The notes beneath the pieces are model-generated. The model was not told the DNA's origin, searched no databases, and saw only the letters and a list, made by a program, of their open reading frames with translations. The position numbers and the translations under genes are program-made. Positions 9,785-19,095 of a stretch of DNA of 64,000 nucleotides are shown here, one piece after another (position 1 is the first letter of the stretch; each line of letters opens with the position of its first letter). The DNA comes from an uncultured Clostridia bacterium (GTDB taxonomy: Bacteria > Bacillota > Clostridia > Oscillospirales > Acutalibacteraceae), in NCBI GenBank assembly GCA_944412495.1, contig CALYBL010000029.1:124001-188000 (forward strand). Direction: 5' to 3'.

Positions 9785-10513
9785 TCATATGCCGCCAAAG
9801 CGCCGGCTCCTCGATGAATAATCCTCAAGCGCCTTGTCTAAATGCTTCGGCTTGAAATCCGGCCACAGCACGTCCGAAAACCAGAACTCGGCATACGCCG
9901 ACTGCCATATCAGGAAGTTTGAAAGCCTGTACTCACCGCTCGGCCTTATTATAAGGTCGGGATACGGCTGACCTGCTGTGTAGAGGTTTTCGGCAATAAG
10001 CTCCTCCGTTATATCCTGCACATCAAGCTCTCCGGCTGCTGACCTTTCTGCAATCCTTTTCACGGCATCCGCAATCTCCTGCCGGCCGCCGTAATTAAGC
10101 GCTATGTTAAGCTGCATGCCTGTGGCGTCGGCCGAATTTTCCTCCGCATCCTTGATAAGGCTCATTATCTCATCGTCTAAAATATGTCCGCTAAAATCGC
10201 CTATAAACTTTACCTTTATATTTTCGTCCTTAAAATTAGAAGCGTCACGCAGATACTGCTTTAACAGCTCTAATATATTATCGACCTCGTCCTTCGGGCG
10301 TGACCAGTTTTCCGTAGAAAATGCGTAAACCGTCATGTACTCTATGCCTATCCTGTTTGCATAGCGCGCTATCGTCTTAAAGGTGCGCGCACCGGCAGAG
10401 TGGCCGGCAGAGCGCGGCAGCCCGCGCCTTTTGGCCCAGCGGCCGTTGCCGTCCATTATGATACCTATGGACCTCGGCAGATTTATCTCCGCCTTTTTTC
10501 TTTTAAAAAGCAG
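9785..10513 (-). CDS. uppS: Undecaprenyl diphosphate synthase (isoprenyl transferase), probable CTG start
   Basis: This enzyme builds the C55 lipid carrier for peptidoglycan by adding isopentenyl units to farnesyl diphosphate. The core motifs are complete: IIMDGNGRWAKRRG, SAGHSAGARTF, YAFSTENWSRP, and the C-terminal DLIIRPSGEYRLSNFLIW. The start is unusual. A strong GGAGGGG is followed six bases later by an in-frame CTG at 10513, giving MLFKRKKAEINLPRS, a typical family N-terminus of about 242 residues. The only upstream in-frame start is a TTG at 10564 without a ribosome-binding site. I prefer CTG, but initiation is inferred. Confidence 0.93.
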   Translation of the reverse strand: MLFKRKKAEINLPRSIGIIMDGNGRWAKRRGLPRSAGHSAGARTFKTIARYANRIGIEYMTVYAFSTENWSRPKDEVDNILELLKQYLRDASNFKDENIKVKFIGDFSGHILDDEIMSLIKDAEENSADATGMQLNIALNYGGRQEIADAVKRIAERSAAGELDVQDITEELIAENLYTAGQPYPDLIIRPSGEYRLSNFLIWQSAYAEFWFSDVLWPDFKPKHLDKALEDYSSRSRRFGGI

Positions 10514-10591
10514 AACAAACCCCTCCGTAAACCAAGCTGCGATAATATTATTGACAAAAATCAAAAATATATATCAGATAAAAGAAATAAG

Positions 10592-11146
10592 CTATATCTC
10601 CATTATCTCCTTTTCCTTGTCCGCGGAAAGTGAGTCTATCTCCTTGCAGAACTTGTCGGTCTCGTCCTGCACCTGCTTTTCATAAAACGACAGGTCATCC
10701 TCGGTTATCTCGGAGTTCTTCTTCATGGCCTTGAACTTTTCTATGCAGTCGCGCCTTATGGAGCGAACGGCCACCTTAGCCTCCTCCGCCTTTTTGTGAA
10801 TATCCTTTGTAAGATCCCTGCGGCGCTCCTCCGTCAGCGGCGGGAATATGAGCCGTATGACCTTGCCGTCGTTCTGCGGGTTTATTCCTATTTCCGACGC
10901 GTTTATGGCCTTTTCTATGTCCTTAAGCGTGGAAACATCCCACGGCTGTATAACGAGTATCCTCGCTTCAGAGACCGAAACGGCAGCCATCTGATTTATC
11001 GGCGTCGGAACGCCGTAATAGTCGACCGTAATTTTCTCAAGTATCGCGGGATTCGCCCGGCCGGCGCGCATGGTAGCATATTCTCCGTGGAGTACGTCCA
11101 CAGTCTTTTCCATTTTTTCCTTCATGCCGTTTATCATTGCGTCCAT
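10592..11146 (-). CDS. frr: Ribosome recycling factor
   Basis: This protein works with EF-G to split post-termination ribosomes. Its 184 residues match the family. The sequence runs from a helical N-terminus (MKEKMEKTVDVLHGEYATMRAG) through the conserved RANPAILEKITVDYYGVPTPI. It then carries PPLTEERRRDLTK and the C-terminal coiled coil (VQDETDKFCKEIDSL). It is encoded 19 bases after pyrH, a near-universal neighbour pair, and precedes uppS. Confidence 0.98.
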   Translation of the reverse strand: MDAMINGMKEKMEKTVDVLHGEYATMRAGRANPAILEKITVDYYGVPTPINQMAAVSVSEARILVIQPWDVSTLKDIEKAINASEIGINPQNDGKVIRLIFPPLTEERRRDLTKDIHKKAEEAKVAVRSIRRDCIEKFKAMKKNSEITEDDLSFYEKQVQDETDKFCKEIDSLSADKEKEIMEI

Positions 11147-11165
11147 AATATCATCTCCATAAAAA

Positions 11166-11870
11166 TTATTTTACTATCGTGCCTATGTTCTCACCGCACA
11201 GTGCCTTTACTATATTTTCGGGGTTATCCAAATTGAAAACCAAAATCGGAATGTTATTGTCCATGCACAGCGACGCCGCCGTGGAGTCCATTACCTGAAG
11301 TCCGTTGTTAAGAACATCCATGAACGAAAGCTCGTCGTACTTTTTGGCGTCCGAGTCCTTTTTCGGGTCGCCGGTATACACGCCGTCGACATTGGTGCAT
11401 TTAAAGAATATCTCTGCATCTATCTCTGCCGCTCTGAGCGCAGCAGCGGTATCGGTGGAGAAAAACGGGTTGCCGGTGCCGCAGCCGAATATGACAATTC
11501 TCCCCTTTTCAAGATGCCGCACCGCCCTGTTTCTGATATATGGCTCGGCAATCTCGCGCATGGATATAGCGGTCTGGACTCTTACGTCAAGCCCAATGCG
11601 TTCCAAAGCATCAGCAAGTGCAAGCGAGTTTATCACAGTAGCAAGCATTCCCATGTGGTCTGCACGGGTGCGGTCCATGTTTTCGCTCGTCCTGCCGCGC
11701 CAGAAATTTCCGCCGCCGACAACTATGCCTATCTCGGCTCCCATATCGGAGCACACCTTTATGCTTTCGGATATTTTATTTACCTTTTCCATGTCTATTC
11801 CAAAGCCTTTGCTTCCTGCAAGAGCCTCGCCGCTGAGCTTTATCAGCAGCCGTTTATACTTTGGTTCCAA
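11166..11870 (-). CDS. pyrH: UMP kinase
   Basis: This is the hexameric bacterial UMP kinase of the amino-acid-kinase fold, making UDP from UMP. The phosphate-binding KLSGEAL is near residue 11. The [12 protein letters not shown] loop follows, then [15 protein letters not shown] and the uridine-site [16 protein letters not shown]. Its 234 residues are normal. The start is a TTG at 11870 with GGAGGTG nearby. The usual upstream genes rpsB and tsf are absent, so pyrH opens this operon from its own promoter at 11939-11967. Confidence 0.97.
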   Translation of the reverse strand: MEPKYKRLLIKLSGEALAGSKGFGIDMEKVNKISESIKVCSDMGAEIGIVVGGGNFWRGRTSENMDRTRADHMGMLATVINSLALADALERIGLDVRVQTAISMREIAEPYIRNRAVRHLEKGRIVIFGCGTGNPFFSTDTAAALRAAEIDAEIFFKCTNVDGVYTGDPKKDSDAKKYDELSFMDVLNNGLQVMDSTAASLCMDNNIPILVFNLDNPENIVKALCGENIGTIVK

Positions 11871-11938
11871 ACCGCCTGCACCTCCGAAAAATACATAAGC
11901 CTTTGTTATTACAGCAGCTATAGTCCTATATTAGAATA

Positions 11939-11967
11939 ATTTTACAATATATGTTATCTAAAGTCAA
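11939..11967 (-). promoter_or_regulatory. Vegetative promoter for pyrH operon
   Basis: On the minus strand TTGACT and TAAAAT are separated by exactly 17 bases, about 70 bases upstream of the pyrH start codon. The match to the sigma-A consensus is good. Confidence 0.75.
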
Positions 11968-11991
11968 TCTGAATAAATTTATAAGATAAAT

Positions 11992-12112
11992 AAAAGCCCG
12001 CATCGAACAAACGGTGACAAATATGTTCACATTGGCTTTTTTTACATCAAGGCATTTTATATCGCCGTATATGTGAATTATTATCACCGCCCTTTTCTGA
12101 CGCGGGCTTTTT
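11992..12112 (-). terminator. Long nested inverted repeat after spo0A, terminator or structured RNA
   Basis: The outer arms AAAAGCCCGC and GCGGGCTTTT enclose about 100 bases. Inside, CGGTGA at 12012-12017 pairs with TCACCG at 12084-12089, and TTCACAT at 12026-12032 pairs with ATGTGAA at 12071-12077. On the minus strand the outer stem ends in TTTTATTTAT, as a spo0A terminator would. The nested arms are far longer than a terminator needs. Confidence 0.6.
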
Positions 12113-12130
12113 AAAATATTATCTATTTGA

Positions 12131-12919
12131 TTATGATACCTTAAGTCTCAGTCTGAGCTTATCGGATATCATGGCAATAAATTCGCTGTTTGTCGGCTTG
12201 CCTCTGCCGTTGTTTATTGTATATCCGAAATACGAGTTAAGTATATCAACATTTCCGCGGTCCCATGCAACCTCTATCGCATGCCTTATCGCTCGCTCGA
12301 CGCGCGAGGAGGTAGTTTCATACATCTTTGCAACCGTCGGATAAAGCTGCTTTGTTATTGAATTAATCATATTAGCGTCTTTTATACACAAAATTATGGC
12401 GTCTCTTAAATAATTATACCCCTTAATGTGTGCCGGCACCCCTATGTCATGCAGTATATTCGTTACCATAATCATAAGGTCGACCTTTTCGTCCGTGCTC
12501 TTTGTTTCTCTTTTGTAAATATTTGACACACCTATTTTGGACCAATCTGATATCTGCATTATGCGCTCTGCCAAAACGTCAATATCAAACGGCTTTATAA
12601 AATAATAGCTTGCACCGGCCCTTATTGCCTCTTCTTCAAGCCTTGGGTTATCGATGCTCGCAATAACCATAACCTGCGGCTTGGGATTTATCTCGACATC
12701 GTTGAAAATAGAGTCTAAAACTCCAAGAGCGTCGAGATTTGACATGAATACATCTGTAAGCACCACGTCAGGCTTTTCATCCTTGACAATCTTGAGAAGC
12801 ATACGGCCGTCCTTCGGCACCCGTATAACCTCCATTCCACTGCTTCTGAGCGAATTCGCGCAGGCCTGTGAAAATTCCGTAGAATCATCCGCAATTACTA
12901 CTTTTAATTGATTTTTCAT
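12131..12919 (-). CDS. spo0A: Stage 0 sporulation response regulator Spo0A
   Basis: This is the master transcription factor for entry into sporulation. The receiver domain starts [10 protein letters not shown], with the phospho-acceptor aspartate in [11 protein letters not shown] and the conserved lysine in [10 protein letters not shown]. The C-terminal DNA-binding domain has the diagnostic Spo0A sequence: [39 protein letters not shown] and [17 protein letters not shown]. The ATG at 12919 follows GGAGG; the product is 262 residues. It lies directly downstream of spoIVB, the usual arrangement in Bacillus and Clostridium relatives. Its presence makes the organism a likely spore former. Confidence 0.98.
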   Translation of the reverse strand: MKNQLKVVIADDSTEFSQACANSLRSSGMEVIRVPKDGRMLLKIVKDEKPDVVLTDVFMSNLDALGVLDSIFNDVEINPKPQVMVIASIDNPRLEEEAIRAGASYYFIKPFDIDVLAERIMQISDWSKIGVSNIYKRETKSTDEKVDLMIMVTNILHDIGVPAHIKGYNYLRDAIILCIKDANMINSITKQLYPTVAKMYETTSSRVERAIRHAIEVAWDRGNVDILNSYFGYTINNGRGKPTNSEFIAMISDKLRLRLKVS

Positions 12920-12954
12920 TTTTAACCTCCACAATTTGTATATTCAACGTCCTT

Positions 12955-12983
12955 ATATTACCATATATTGGAAATAAAATCAA
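12955..12983 (-). promoter_or_regulatory. Candidate spo0A promoter
   Basis: On the minus strand TTGATT and TAATAT are spaced by 17 bases and lie just upstream of the spo0A ribosome-binding site. I saw no clear sigma-H element or 0A box in the 99-base gap. Confidence 0.55.
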
Positions 12984-13018
12984 TAATTTCCAGAGAAAAA
13001 ATTTTATATTTTTTATTT

Positions 13019-14275
13019 TTATTTTTCCGCCGACGCTGCTTCGGCTTCATTCGCGGTTTTCAGCATGTTTTCAGCAAAAATCCCGTAGCCCTTTGTCGGG
13101 TCATTCACGAAAACATGTGTAACGGCACCGACAAGCCTGCCGTTTTGGATTATGGGACTTCCGCTCATCCCCTGAATTATGCCGCCCGTTTTTTCCAAAA
13201 GCTCCTCGTCCGTTATCTTAAGCACAATATTCTGTGTAGGACTGTCATCATTATAATAAACCTTTTCTATTGTACAGTCAAAATACTGCGGGCCGGCGTC
13301 ATTGTCAACTGTGCAAATTATCTGCGCCGCTCCCTTCTCGACCTCCTGCTTAAGCGCCACCTCAACCGTCTCCATATCCTTTATTTCGCTAAGCACGCCG
13401 TAAACGCCCGTCTCTGAATTCTGTACAAGGCTTCCTATGCTCACGCTGCTCTTAAACCTGCCCCTTATCTCTCCGGGGTCGCCGCTGATACCCTTGGTTA
13501 TGCCCAGAATCTCGGCCTCCACCATCTCTCCCGACATTATGGGCAGCATTTCTCCGGTATCAACGTCGCACAGGGCGTGTCCGAGTCCCGCGGCTATGCC
13601 GCTATCCGGGTCGTAAAAGGTAAGCGTGCCTATGCCGGCTGAGCTGTCTCTTACCCAAAGTCCCATTTTGTATACTCCGTCGGATGCCTCTTTAGCAGGT
13701 GTTATCTTAACCTCAAACGACATGTTTTTGCGGCGTATCTGTGCGCTGACGCTTTCGCCATTGCAGCCCTCTATTGCCGATGCAACATCACCGCTGCTGT
13801 TTACCTTTTCACCGTTTATTGATATTATGACGTCGCCTATCTTAATGCCAGCGTTCTGAGCCGGATTTACAAGTCCGCTTTCGGCAGATACGTCTGTCAT
13901 GCCGACAACCAGCACGCCGTCGGTAAATATTTTCAGCCCGAAAAGCGTGCCGCACGGCACTACATACTGCTTTTCAACCACCTCCACATTGACCGACTTA
14001 ATAGGTATTATTCCGAACAGTCTTATGCTCGTGGTATACGAGGCTGTAGAGGCCGGCAGACTGTCCACTGCCATTGCTTTCTGAGTATAGCTCTCCGACG
14101 TTTGAAGAATACTGTTAATGTAAAATTTTTCTCCCTTTATTACCGAAAAGGTATCTGAAATTTCACTGCCGGCAACTGATGAAACTGTCAGCACAGCAGC
14201 CGAAAGCAGAGACGCCGCCGCGAGCGCTATCTTTGCCTTTGCCCTCCTGACTTTTTTGAAATTTATATTAAACAT
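13019..14275 (-). CDS. spoIVB: SpoIVB signalling peptidase (S55 family)
   Basis: This forespore-secreted serine protease signals across the spore membranes to activate pro-sigma-K processing. An N-terminal membrane anchor or signal segment covers about residues 15-36. A PDZ domain spans about 120-185 (QNAGIKIGDVIISINGE). The S55 protease domain has His233 in GLGHALCD and the nucleophile Ser371 in GMSGSPIIQNGRLVGA, followed by VTHVFVNDPTKGYGIF. The 418-residue length is typical. No recN is visible upstream, although that is the common neighbour; a plus-strand gene lies there instead. Confidence 0.96.
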   Translation of the reverse strand: MFNINFKKVRRAKAKIALAAASLLSAAVLTVSSVAGSEISDTFSVIKGEKFYINSILQTSESYTQKAMAVDSLPASTASYTTSIRLFGIIPIKSVNVEVVEKQYVVPCGTLFGLKIFTDGVLVVGMTDVSAESGLVNPAQNAGIKIGDVIISINGEKVNSSGDVASAIEGCNGESVSAQIRRKNMSFEVKITPAKEASDGVYKMGLWVRDSSAGIGTLTFYDPDSGIAAGLGHALCDVDTGEMLPIMSGEMVEAEILGITKGISGDPGEIRGRFKSSVSIGSLVQNSETGVYGVLSEIKDMETVEVALKQEVEKGAAQIICTVDNDAGPQYFDCTIEKVYYNDDSPTQNIVLKITDEELLEKTGGIIQGMSGSPIIQNGRLVGAVTHVFVNDPTKGYGIFAENMLKTANEAEAASAEK

Positions 14276-14657
14276 ATTGATTATCTCCTTAATTTTAAAT
14301 GAAAAAACTCACATTTAAATAAATGCAAGCCTGACAAAACATTTATCAATATTAATATCTGCCGTTTTCGGCCGGCTATTAAGGCAATAATAATCTTAAA
14401 CGGTTATTTTTTTCGCGAATACTCATCAGTCTCGCTTTTCGACGTATTCCGTTACATTTTTTGTGAGTCTGTTTTTCTATAAAAAGCATTTTAAAGCAAA
14501 TATTATAAATTCGCCCAAAATATAAAGTGATTTATTTACGGGATTATGTTATAATGGCCTAAAAGCCGATAATGTTGAAGATTAAAAGCGTTATATATTT
14601 ATTTTTATCTGAATTTTTTATTTAATGCGGTTTAAAATTTTTATAGGGGACGTGCTT
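14276..14657. promoter_or_regulatory. Divergent promoter region of spoIVB and the glycosyltransferase gene
   Basis: This is AT-rich noncoding DNA. On the plus strand, TGTTATAAT at 14547-14555 is an extended -10 element about 100 bases before the glycosyltransferase start; its -35 is weak. I could not assign a sigma-G or sigma-F promoter for spoIVB. Confidence 0.5.
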
Positions 14658-16145
14658 GTGCTTATGAATGAAAAATCACTCAACAGGCGCCTTAACAGCG
14701 TCGCTGTTTATCTCATTGGAGCGCTTATTCTTTTGTTTGTCTGCCTGTTTGTCAACACCACGGCCGAGGACTTTAATATACGCGGGATACAATATATATG
14801 CATAGCGCTTATATACAGCCTTGCGGTGTTTGCCGCAACGGCGTTTTACTGCAAAAAAATAACGCACAGGCATGTGATTTTAGTAATACTGCTCATAGGG
14901 CTGATACTGAGGATTTATTATGTGCTGTGCACGCCGTATAATGTGCGTCAGCACGACTTTTACGACCTTGGCGACAAGGGACACTATGAATATATATACA
15001 AAATATTCACCGACTGGGAACTGCCGGATAATTTCGGAAATCAGTTTTACCATCCGCCGCTGCACCACTTTTTGGCGGCGTGCCTGCTTAAGATATTCCA
15101 GCTTATGGGCTTTGACCTCGTACGCTCGTATGAAGGGCTGCAATTACTGACGGCGTTTTATTCGTTTGTGATAATGGTCGTTGCATGCAAAATTTTCTAT
15201 GAAATAGGGCTTAAGGGGCGCGCACTATTTATAGCCGCCGGAATAATGGCGGTCCATCCTACATTTTTAATACTCGGCGGCAGCCTTAACAACGATGTTT
15301 TATCGGTAATGTTTACGTGCATAGCACTGCTTTACTGCATAAGGTGGTACAAAAACCCCACATTTAAAAATATAATATTCATTGCTGTAGCAATCGGTCT
15401 TGGCATGATGACAAAGCTCTCGACGGGCACCATTGCGCTTATTATCGGCCCGGTATTTTTGATAAAATGGCTCAACCAGCCCAAATTTTACAGGCAGGGC
15501 AGATTTTATGCGCAGTTTGCGGTATTTGCTCTGATATGCTTTCCGCTCGCGCTGTGGCATCCGATACTCAACAACATAAGATTTGACCAGCCGATAGGCT
15601 ATGTTCCGGCAACGGGCCTGCCGGACCTCAGCGAAAGCCACTCGCTGCTGCAGAGATTTTTATTCCTCGATTTTAAAGAGCTTACATCTAACGTCTACTG
15701 CCTGCCGTGGGAAAATTACAACATGCCGGCGTATACCATAAAATGCTCGGTATTCGGCGAATTTTCCTTCTCACAGGACTTCAACCTTATTGCGTGGCTG
15801 CTTGTCCTCTTTAACATAATAGTGATAGCTGCGTCGCTTATTGCTATGATATATGTTCTTATAAAGGACAAAAACAAGGAGCGACGCTTCTTCAACTGGG
15901 TTATGTTCGCGGTTTGGGCAGTGCAGATGGTCTCCTTTATAATTTTCAATATCACACTGCCTTACGGCTGCACTATGGACTTCAGGTATATCGTTCCGAC
16001 TCTTCTCGCCGGCGCGTACTTCCTCTCGCTGTGGATGCAGCTATTTAACGGCGGCAGAATAAAACAGTTTATAAGGAATTTTGTCTTGGCAGCATCAATA
16101 GCGTTTATATTTACCTCTGTCTGGTTTTATACATCAATTTATTGA
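14658..16145 (+). CDS. Multi-spanning membrane glycosyltransferase, GT39/PMT-like
   Basis: This is a membrane protein of about 495 residues with roughly twelve hydrophobic helices. The first extracellular loop carries an acidic stretch (NVRQHDFYDLGDKGHYEY), followed by NQFYHPPLHHFLAA. This is the layout of lipid-linked-sugar-dependent glycosyltransferases (PMT, ArnT and related families), where loop-1 acidic residues are catalytic. It probably transfers a sugar to a surface protein or glycolipid outside the membrane; the substrate is unknown. The GTG at 14658 is seven bases from GGGGA, and an ATG follows two codons later. It is transcribed alone and ends at a strong hairpin at 16160. Confidence 0.85.
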   Translation: MLMNEKSLNRRLNSVAVYLIGALILLFVCLFVNTTAEDFNIRGIQYICIALIYSLAVFAATAFYCKKITHRHVILVILLIGLILRIYYVLCTPYNVRQHDFYDLGDKGHYEYIYKIFTDWELPDNFGNQFYHPPLHHFLAACLLKIFQLMGFDLVRSYEGLQLLTAFYSFVIMVVACKIFYEIGLKGRALFIAAGIMAVHPTFLILGGSLNNDVLSVMFTCIALLYCIRWYKNPTFKNIIFIAVAIGLGMMTKLSTGTIALIIGPVFLIKWLNQPKFYRQGRFYAQFAVFALICFPLALWHPILNNIRFDQPIGYVPATGLPDLSESHSLLQRFLFLDFKELTSNVYCLPWENYNMPAYTIKCSVFGEFSFSQDFNLIAWLLVLFNIIVIAASLIAMIYVLIKDKNKERRFFNWVMFAVWAVQMVSFIIFNITLPYGCTMDFRYIVPTLLAGAYFLSLWMQLFNGGRIKQFIRNFVLAASIAFIFTSVWFYTSIY

Positions 16146-16159
16146 TGATTTAAATATGC

Positions 16160-16196
16160 AAAAAATCGGCGGGAGCAATATCCCGCCGGTTTTTAA
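16160..16196 (+). terminator. Rho-independent terminator
   Basis: Perfect stem CGGCGGGA / TCCCGCCG with a six-base loop, followed by GTTTTT on the plus strand and preceded by an A-run. It can serve both the glycosyltransferase gene and the converging 16205-16693 gene. Confidence 0.85.
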
Positions 16197-16204
16197 TAGT
16201 TATT

Positions 16205-16693
16205 TTAAATCACAACCGATGCTGCAAAGGTCAAAAATTCACTTTTCATTTCGTCGTATATATCAGATATAGACGAAAACTGCACCAGCCAAAAGGCATC
16301 GCCGCCCTTATACACGCATGCAAGATAGCTGAAGCTTACCGAGTCTACCTCGCTGACATACTCAAAATAAGCTACTCCGTCTTCTTCCGTTACGGCCGAA
16401 TCAAGCCCTCCCGACTGTATTATCAGTTCAGCATAGTCAACCGTACTTATGTCTGTCGAAAGTCCGGCGCCGCTTACCTCCGCAAAGCTGTATTTCTGTA
16501 TCATGACGGCAGCCCTTGACGATTCATAATACGCCGTCATGTTCTCCTGCTCCTCTTCCCTATAATCGCCAGTCAGTGATATCGAAAGCCCATCCGCTTC
16601 AAACACGGCCGTCCGTTCACCGCAGCCCGGGCACAAAAGCAGTGCCGCCGCTGCTGTTAATGTAAGAAAAAAAGTAATCGCTTTATGAAACAT
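16205..16693 (-). CDS. Hypothetical secreted protein, possible lipoprotein
   Basis: This 162-residue protein has no recognised family. It has an N-terminal signal sequence (positive residues, hydrophobic core to about residue 21) ending in CPGCGE. This could be a lipoprotein cleavage site, although the residues before the cysteine do not fit the usual lipobox well. The mature part is rich in acidic residues and alternating strand-like segments, ending in LVQFSSISDIYDEMKSEFL. The layout recalls small clostridial proteins that examine membrane damage or oxidative stress, but I see no motif to support that. The ATG at 16693 follows GAGG. Confidence 0.75.
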   Translation of the reverse strand: MFHKAITFFLTLTAAAALLLCPGCGERTAVFEADGLSISLTGDYREEEQENMTAYYESSRAAVMIQKYSFAEVSGAGLSTDISTVDYAELIIQSGGLDSAVTEEDGVAYFEYVSEVDSVSFSYLACVYKGGDAFWLVQFSSISDIYDEMKSEFLTFAASVVI

Positions 16694-17018
16694 AGAATAC
16701 CTCAAAAATTTTTATATTATTATATTATCACATAATTTATTTAATGTAAATCCATTGCCAAATATAACGCCTTCGGCACACAATTTTTCAATTACCGTGA
16801 GGAAGCAGTCCGGACTCGTCGGTATCAAATGCGTAACAAGGCTCCCCGCAGCCATATTGCCGGTCCGGCTTTTCCGTTTTCGGCGGGCTTGACCCGTACG
16901 CGTGAGGCAATACTCTTTGCTGTCAGGCAGCCAGAGCGCTTTGCCTAATGCTGATATAAAAACGGCCTGTGCACCGTACCCTCGTTGCACAGGCCGTTTT
17001 TATCCTTATTTTATACGC
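16694..17018. other. Spacer between the dacF-like gene and the 16205-16693 gene
   Basis: It contains the terminator at 16957-17002. An open minus-strand frame covers 16712-16990, but it starts inside that terminator, has no ribosome-binding site and has non-protein-like composition. I do not call it. Confidence 0.45.
16957..17002 (-). terminator. Terminator after D-Ala-D-Ala carboxypeptidase gene
   Basis: Long stem AAAACGGCCTGTGCA / TGCACAGGCCGTTTTT around an 11-base loop, 17 bases after the stop codon. T-rich flanks exist on both strands. Confidence 0.85.
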
Positions 17019-18242
17019 TTATGCCCCGAATAATTTTTGCAGCAGAATCCATAGGGCATTTGAGAAGGTCATTTTTTCAATATCCCTTGCGGCGCTGATA
17101 GGAGTCTGTGAGAGCACCTCGTCTCCCTGCATAACGGACACCGTTCCTATCTGCTGACCGGCCGCTATCGGCGCCTCTACACTCTCAGGAACATCTATTT
17201 GTGCGGTTACGGAATTTTCCATACCCTTGCTTATAAGCACGGTTTCCAGATTTATTTCGCTGACAGGGACTGAGCTTTCCACTCCTCCAGTAACGCTGAT
17301 GGGCGGTATTTCGCTCATTTCTACCGACGGGCTGACCTTTACGTAGTTTGCAAAGCCATGGTCCAAAAGCTTTCTTGCGGAATTAAAGCGGTTGTTGCCG
17401 GAATCGCTTCCCATTACAACGGCTATAAGCTCCATGCCGTCCCTTTCGGCCGTTGCCGACAGGCAATATCCCGCCTCGTCAGTCGTGCCCGTTTTCAGAC
17501 CGGTAGCACCCTCATAAAATCTGACGAGCTTATTCGTGTTCACGAGCTGCGTCTCACCCTCGCGCAGGGAATCCATCCACACTGATGAATACTGCTTTAT
17601 CAGGTCGTGCATTATAAGCTCACGGGACATAAGCGCCACGTCATAGGCAGAGGTGTAGTGTTCTTCAGCATCCAGTCCTGTGCAGTTTACAAAATGCGTG
17701 TTTTCCATGCCGAGCTCGGCCGCGCGCTCGTTCATCATATTGACGAACGCCTCCTCACTGCCGGCTATATACTCGCCCAGGGCGACAGTGGCATCGTTTG
17801 CAGAGCCTATGGCTACCGCTCTGAGCAGCTCATCTACCGTCATTGTTTCGCCGGCCTCAAGCCATATCTGTGAGCCGCCCATGCTGACAGCGTGCTCGCT
17901 GGCACTCACCGTATCCTCAAGCGTAATTTTGCCGGACTCTATCGCCTCCATAATAAGCAGCAGACTCATTATCTTCGTGATTGACGCCGGAGCTAAACGC
18001 TCATGCGGATTTTGCTCGTAAAGCACTCTGCCGGTAGATTTTTCCATAAGCACCGCAGACTTTGCATTAAGCTCAAGCACAGTTTCTGCCTCGGCCGCAG
18101 CGTCGGAATACGGCTCGAGCAGGTCATCGCTTAAATATTCAGTCGTGATATTTTCCTCCGTCAGTGCCGAAGTGTCGGCTGCCGCCGCCGACGGAGCAAG
18201 CAGAGCAAGGCAGACAAATACCGCCAATATCTTCTTAAACAT
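17019..18242 (-). CDS. D-alanyl-D-alanine carboxypeptidase (S11 family, DacF/DacA-like)
   Basis: This penicillin-binding protein of low molecular mass trims the terminal D-alanine of peptidoglycan stem peptides outside the membrane. A signal peptide covers about residues 1-22. The active-site SxxK is Ser87-Ile-Thr-Lys90 in APASITKIMS, the second motif is SAND (AIGSANDAT), and the KTG box lies in GLKTGTTDEAGYC. A beta-rich C-terminal domain and a final amphipathic helix (ALWILLQKLFG) would anchor it to the membrane. It resembles sporulation-type DacF, but assignment among paralogues is uncertain. The start could be the ATG at 18242 or at 18254. Confidence 0.93.
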   Translation of the reverse strand: MFKKILAVFVCLALLAPSAAAADTSALTEENITTEYLSDDLLEPYSDAAAEAETVLELNAKSAVLMEKSTGRVLYEQNPHERLAPASITKIMSLLLIMEAIESGKITLEDTVSASEHAVSMGGSQIWLEAGETMTVDELLRAVAIGSANDATVALGEYIAGSEEAFVNMMNERAAELGMENTHFVNCTGLDAEEHYTSAYDVALMSRELIMHDLIKQYSSVWMDSLREGETQLVNTNKLVRFYEGATGLKTGTTDEAGYCLSATAERDGMELIAVVMGSDSGNNRFNSARKLLDHGFANYVKVSPSVEMSEIPPISVTGGVESSVPVSEINLETVLISKGMENSVTAQIDVPESVEAPIAAGQQIGTVSVMQGDEVLSQTPISAARDIEKMTFSNALWILLQKLFGA

Positions 18243-18490
18243 AATTACCGCCATCTCTCCGTATATATCTTTTTGCTCCGCTTTCCCGCCGCAGAGCAGG
18301 CTTTTGTAATATATATGCCGGAAAATGACGGCTCATTCATAAAAAGCAGATGATTTATTGCGCGCGGCTTTGAATAAAATACAGCCCGCTTCTTTGCAAG
18401 CCCTGCATCTTTCAATGATTGAGCTATGCAGCGTAAATAACTTCTCAGTACATCTCTTCACATCAGCGGTCCGATTTACATATTTAATGC

Positions 18491-18524
18491 AAAAGGAGGG
18501 CCCAAAGCGGTGCTTTGAGCCCTG
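18491..18524 (-). terminator. Terminator after the ACT-domain gene
   Basis: On the minus strand the stem GGGCTCAAAGC / GCTTTGGGCCC has a three-base loop and is followed by TCCTTTT. It begins about 16 bases after the ACT gene stop codon and marks the end of the paaK-iorAB module. Confidence 0.85.
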
Positions 18525-18539
18525 CCCTAAGTCACATTA

Positions 18540-18971
18540 TTATAGAGAATATATCTCGTCGTTATGCATTAAGCGTATGCCGCCGTCGGTCAGCGCCTTT
18601 ATGGCTCTTTCATTATCCTCAACACGCATTATGACAAACGCCGTATCCTTGCGCGGGTTTAAAAAGGCATACATATACTCAATGCTTATATTTTTCTCCG
18701 AAAGGACCTTTACGGCCTTATTGAGTCCGCCGGGCGTATCCGGTACAGCAATGGCGATAACATCGGTAAGCGACACCGTCATACCCTCGCTTTTAAGAGC
18801 GCTCAGGGCCGCGTCGGGATTGTTCACTATAAGCCTCAGTATCCCGTAATCAGTCGTGTCGGCTATGGACAGCGCACGGATGTCAACATTGTTGTCGGCA
18901 AGCGTCTGAGTTATTTCCGAAAGACGTCCCTCTTTGTTTTCTACGAAAATTGACAGCTGTTTTATTATCAT
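18540..18971 (-). CDS. Tandem ACT-domain protein
   Basis: The 143 residues contain two ACT domains: the first begins IKQLSIFVENKEGRLSEI, the second AIAVPDTPGGLNKAVKVL near residue 70. ACT domains bind amino acids, and this stand-alone double form is commonly encoded beside phenylacetate-CoA ligase and indolepyruvate ferredoxin oxidoreductase genes in anaerobes. It presumably senses aromatic or branched-chain amino acids for that pathway; the ligand is inferred from context only. It is the last gene of the minus-strand module, followed by a clear terminator. Confidence 0.92.
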   Translation of the reverse strand: MIIKQLSIFVENKEGRLSEITQTLADNNVDIRALSIADTTDYGILRLIVNNPDAALSALKSEGMTVSLTDVIAIAVPDTPGGLNKAVKVLSEKNISIEYMYAFLNPRKDTAFVIMRVEDNERAIKALTDGGIRLMHNDEIYSL

Positions 18972-19095
18972 GTTTATCCCCCTTGCTTTATTTTTGGATT
19001 TTTATTGACCTTTGCTTGTTTTTTATACAGATGCAGCGGTATATATAACAGTCCGGCCTGCTGCAATTATATATATATCTGTGAGCGGCTAAAGC

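Noticed and set aside
16712..16990. Minus-strand open frame after the D,D-carboxypeptidase gene
   Set aside because: It begins within the terminator at 16957-17002, lacks a ribosome-binding site and shows no family features.
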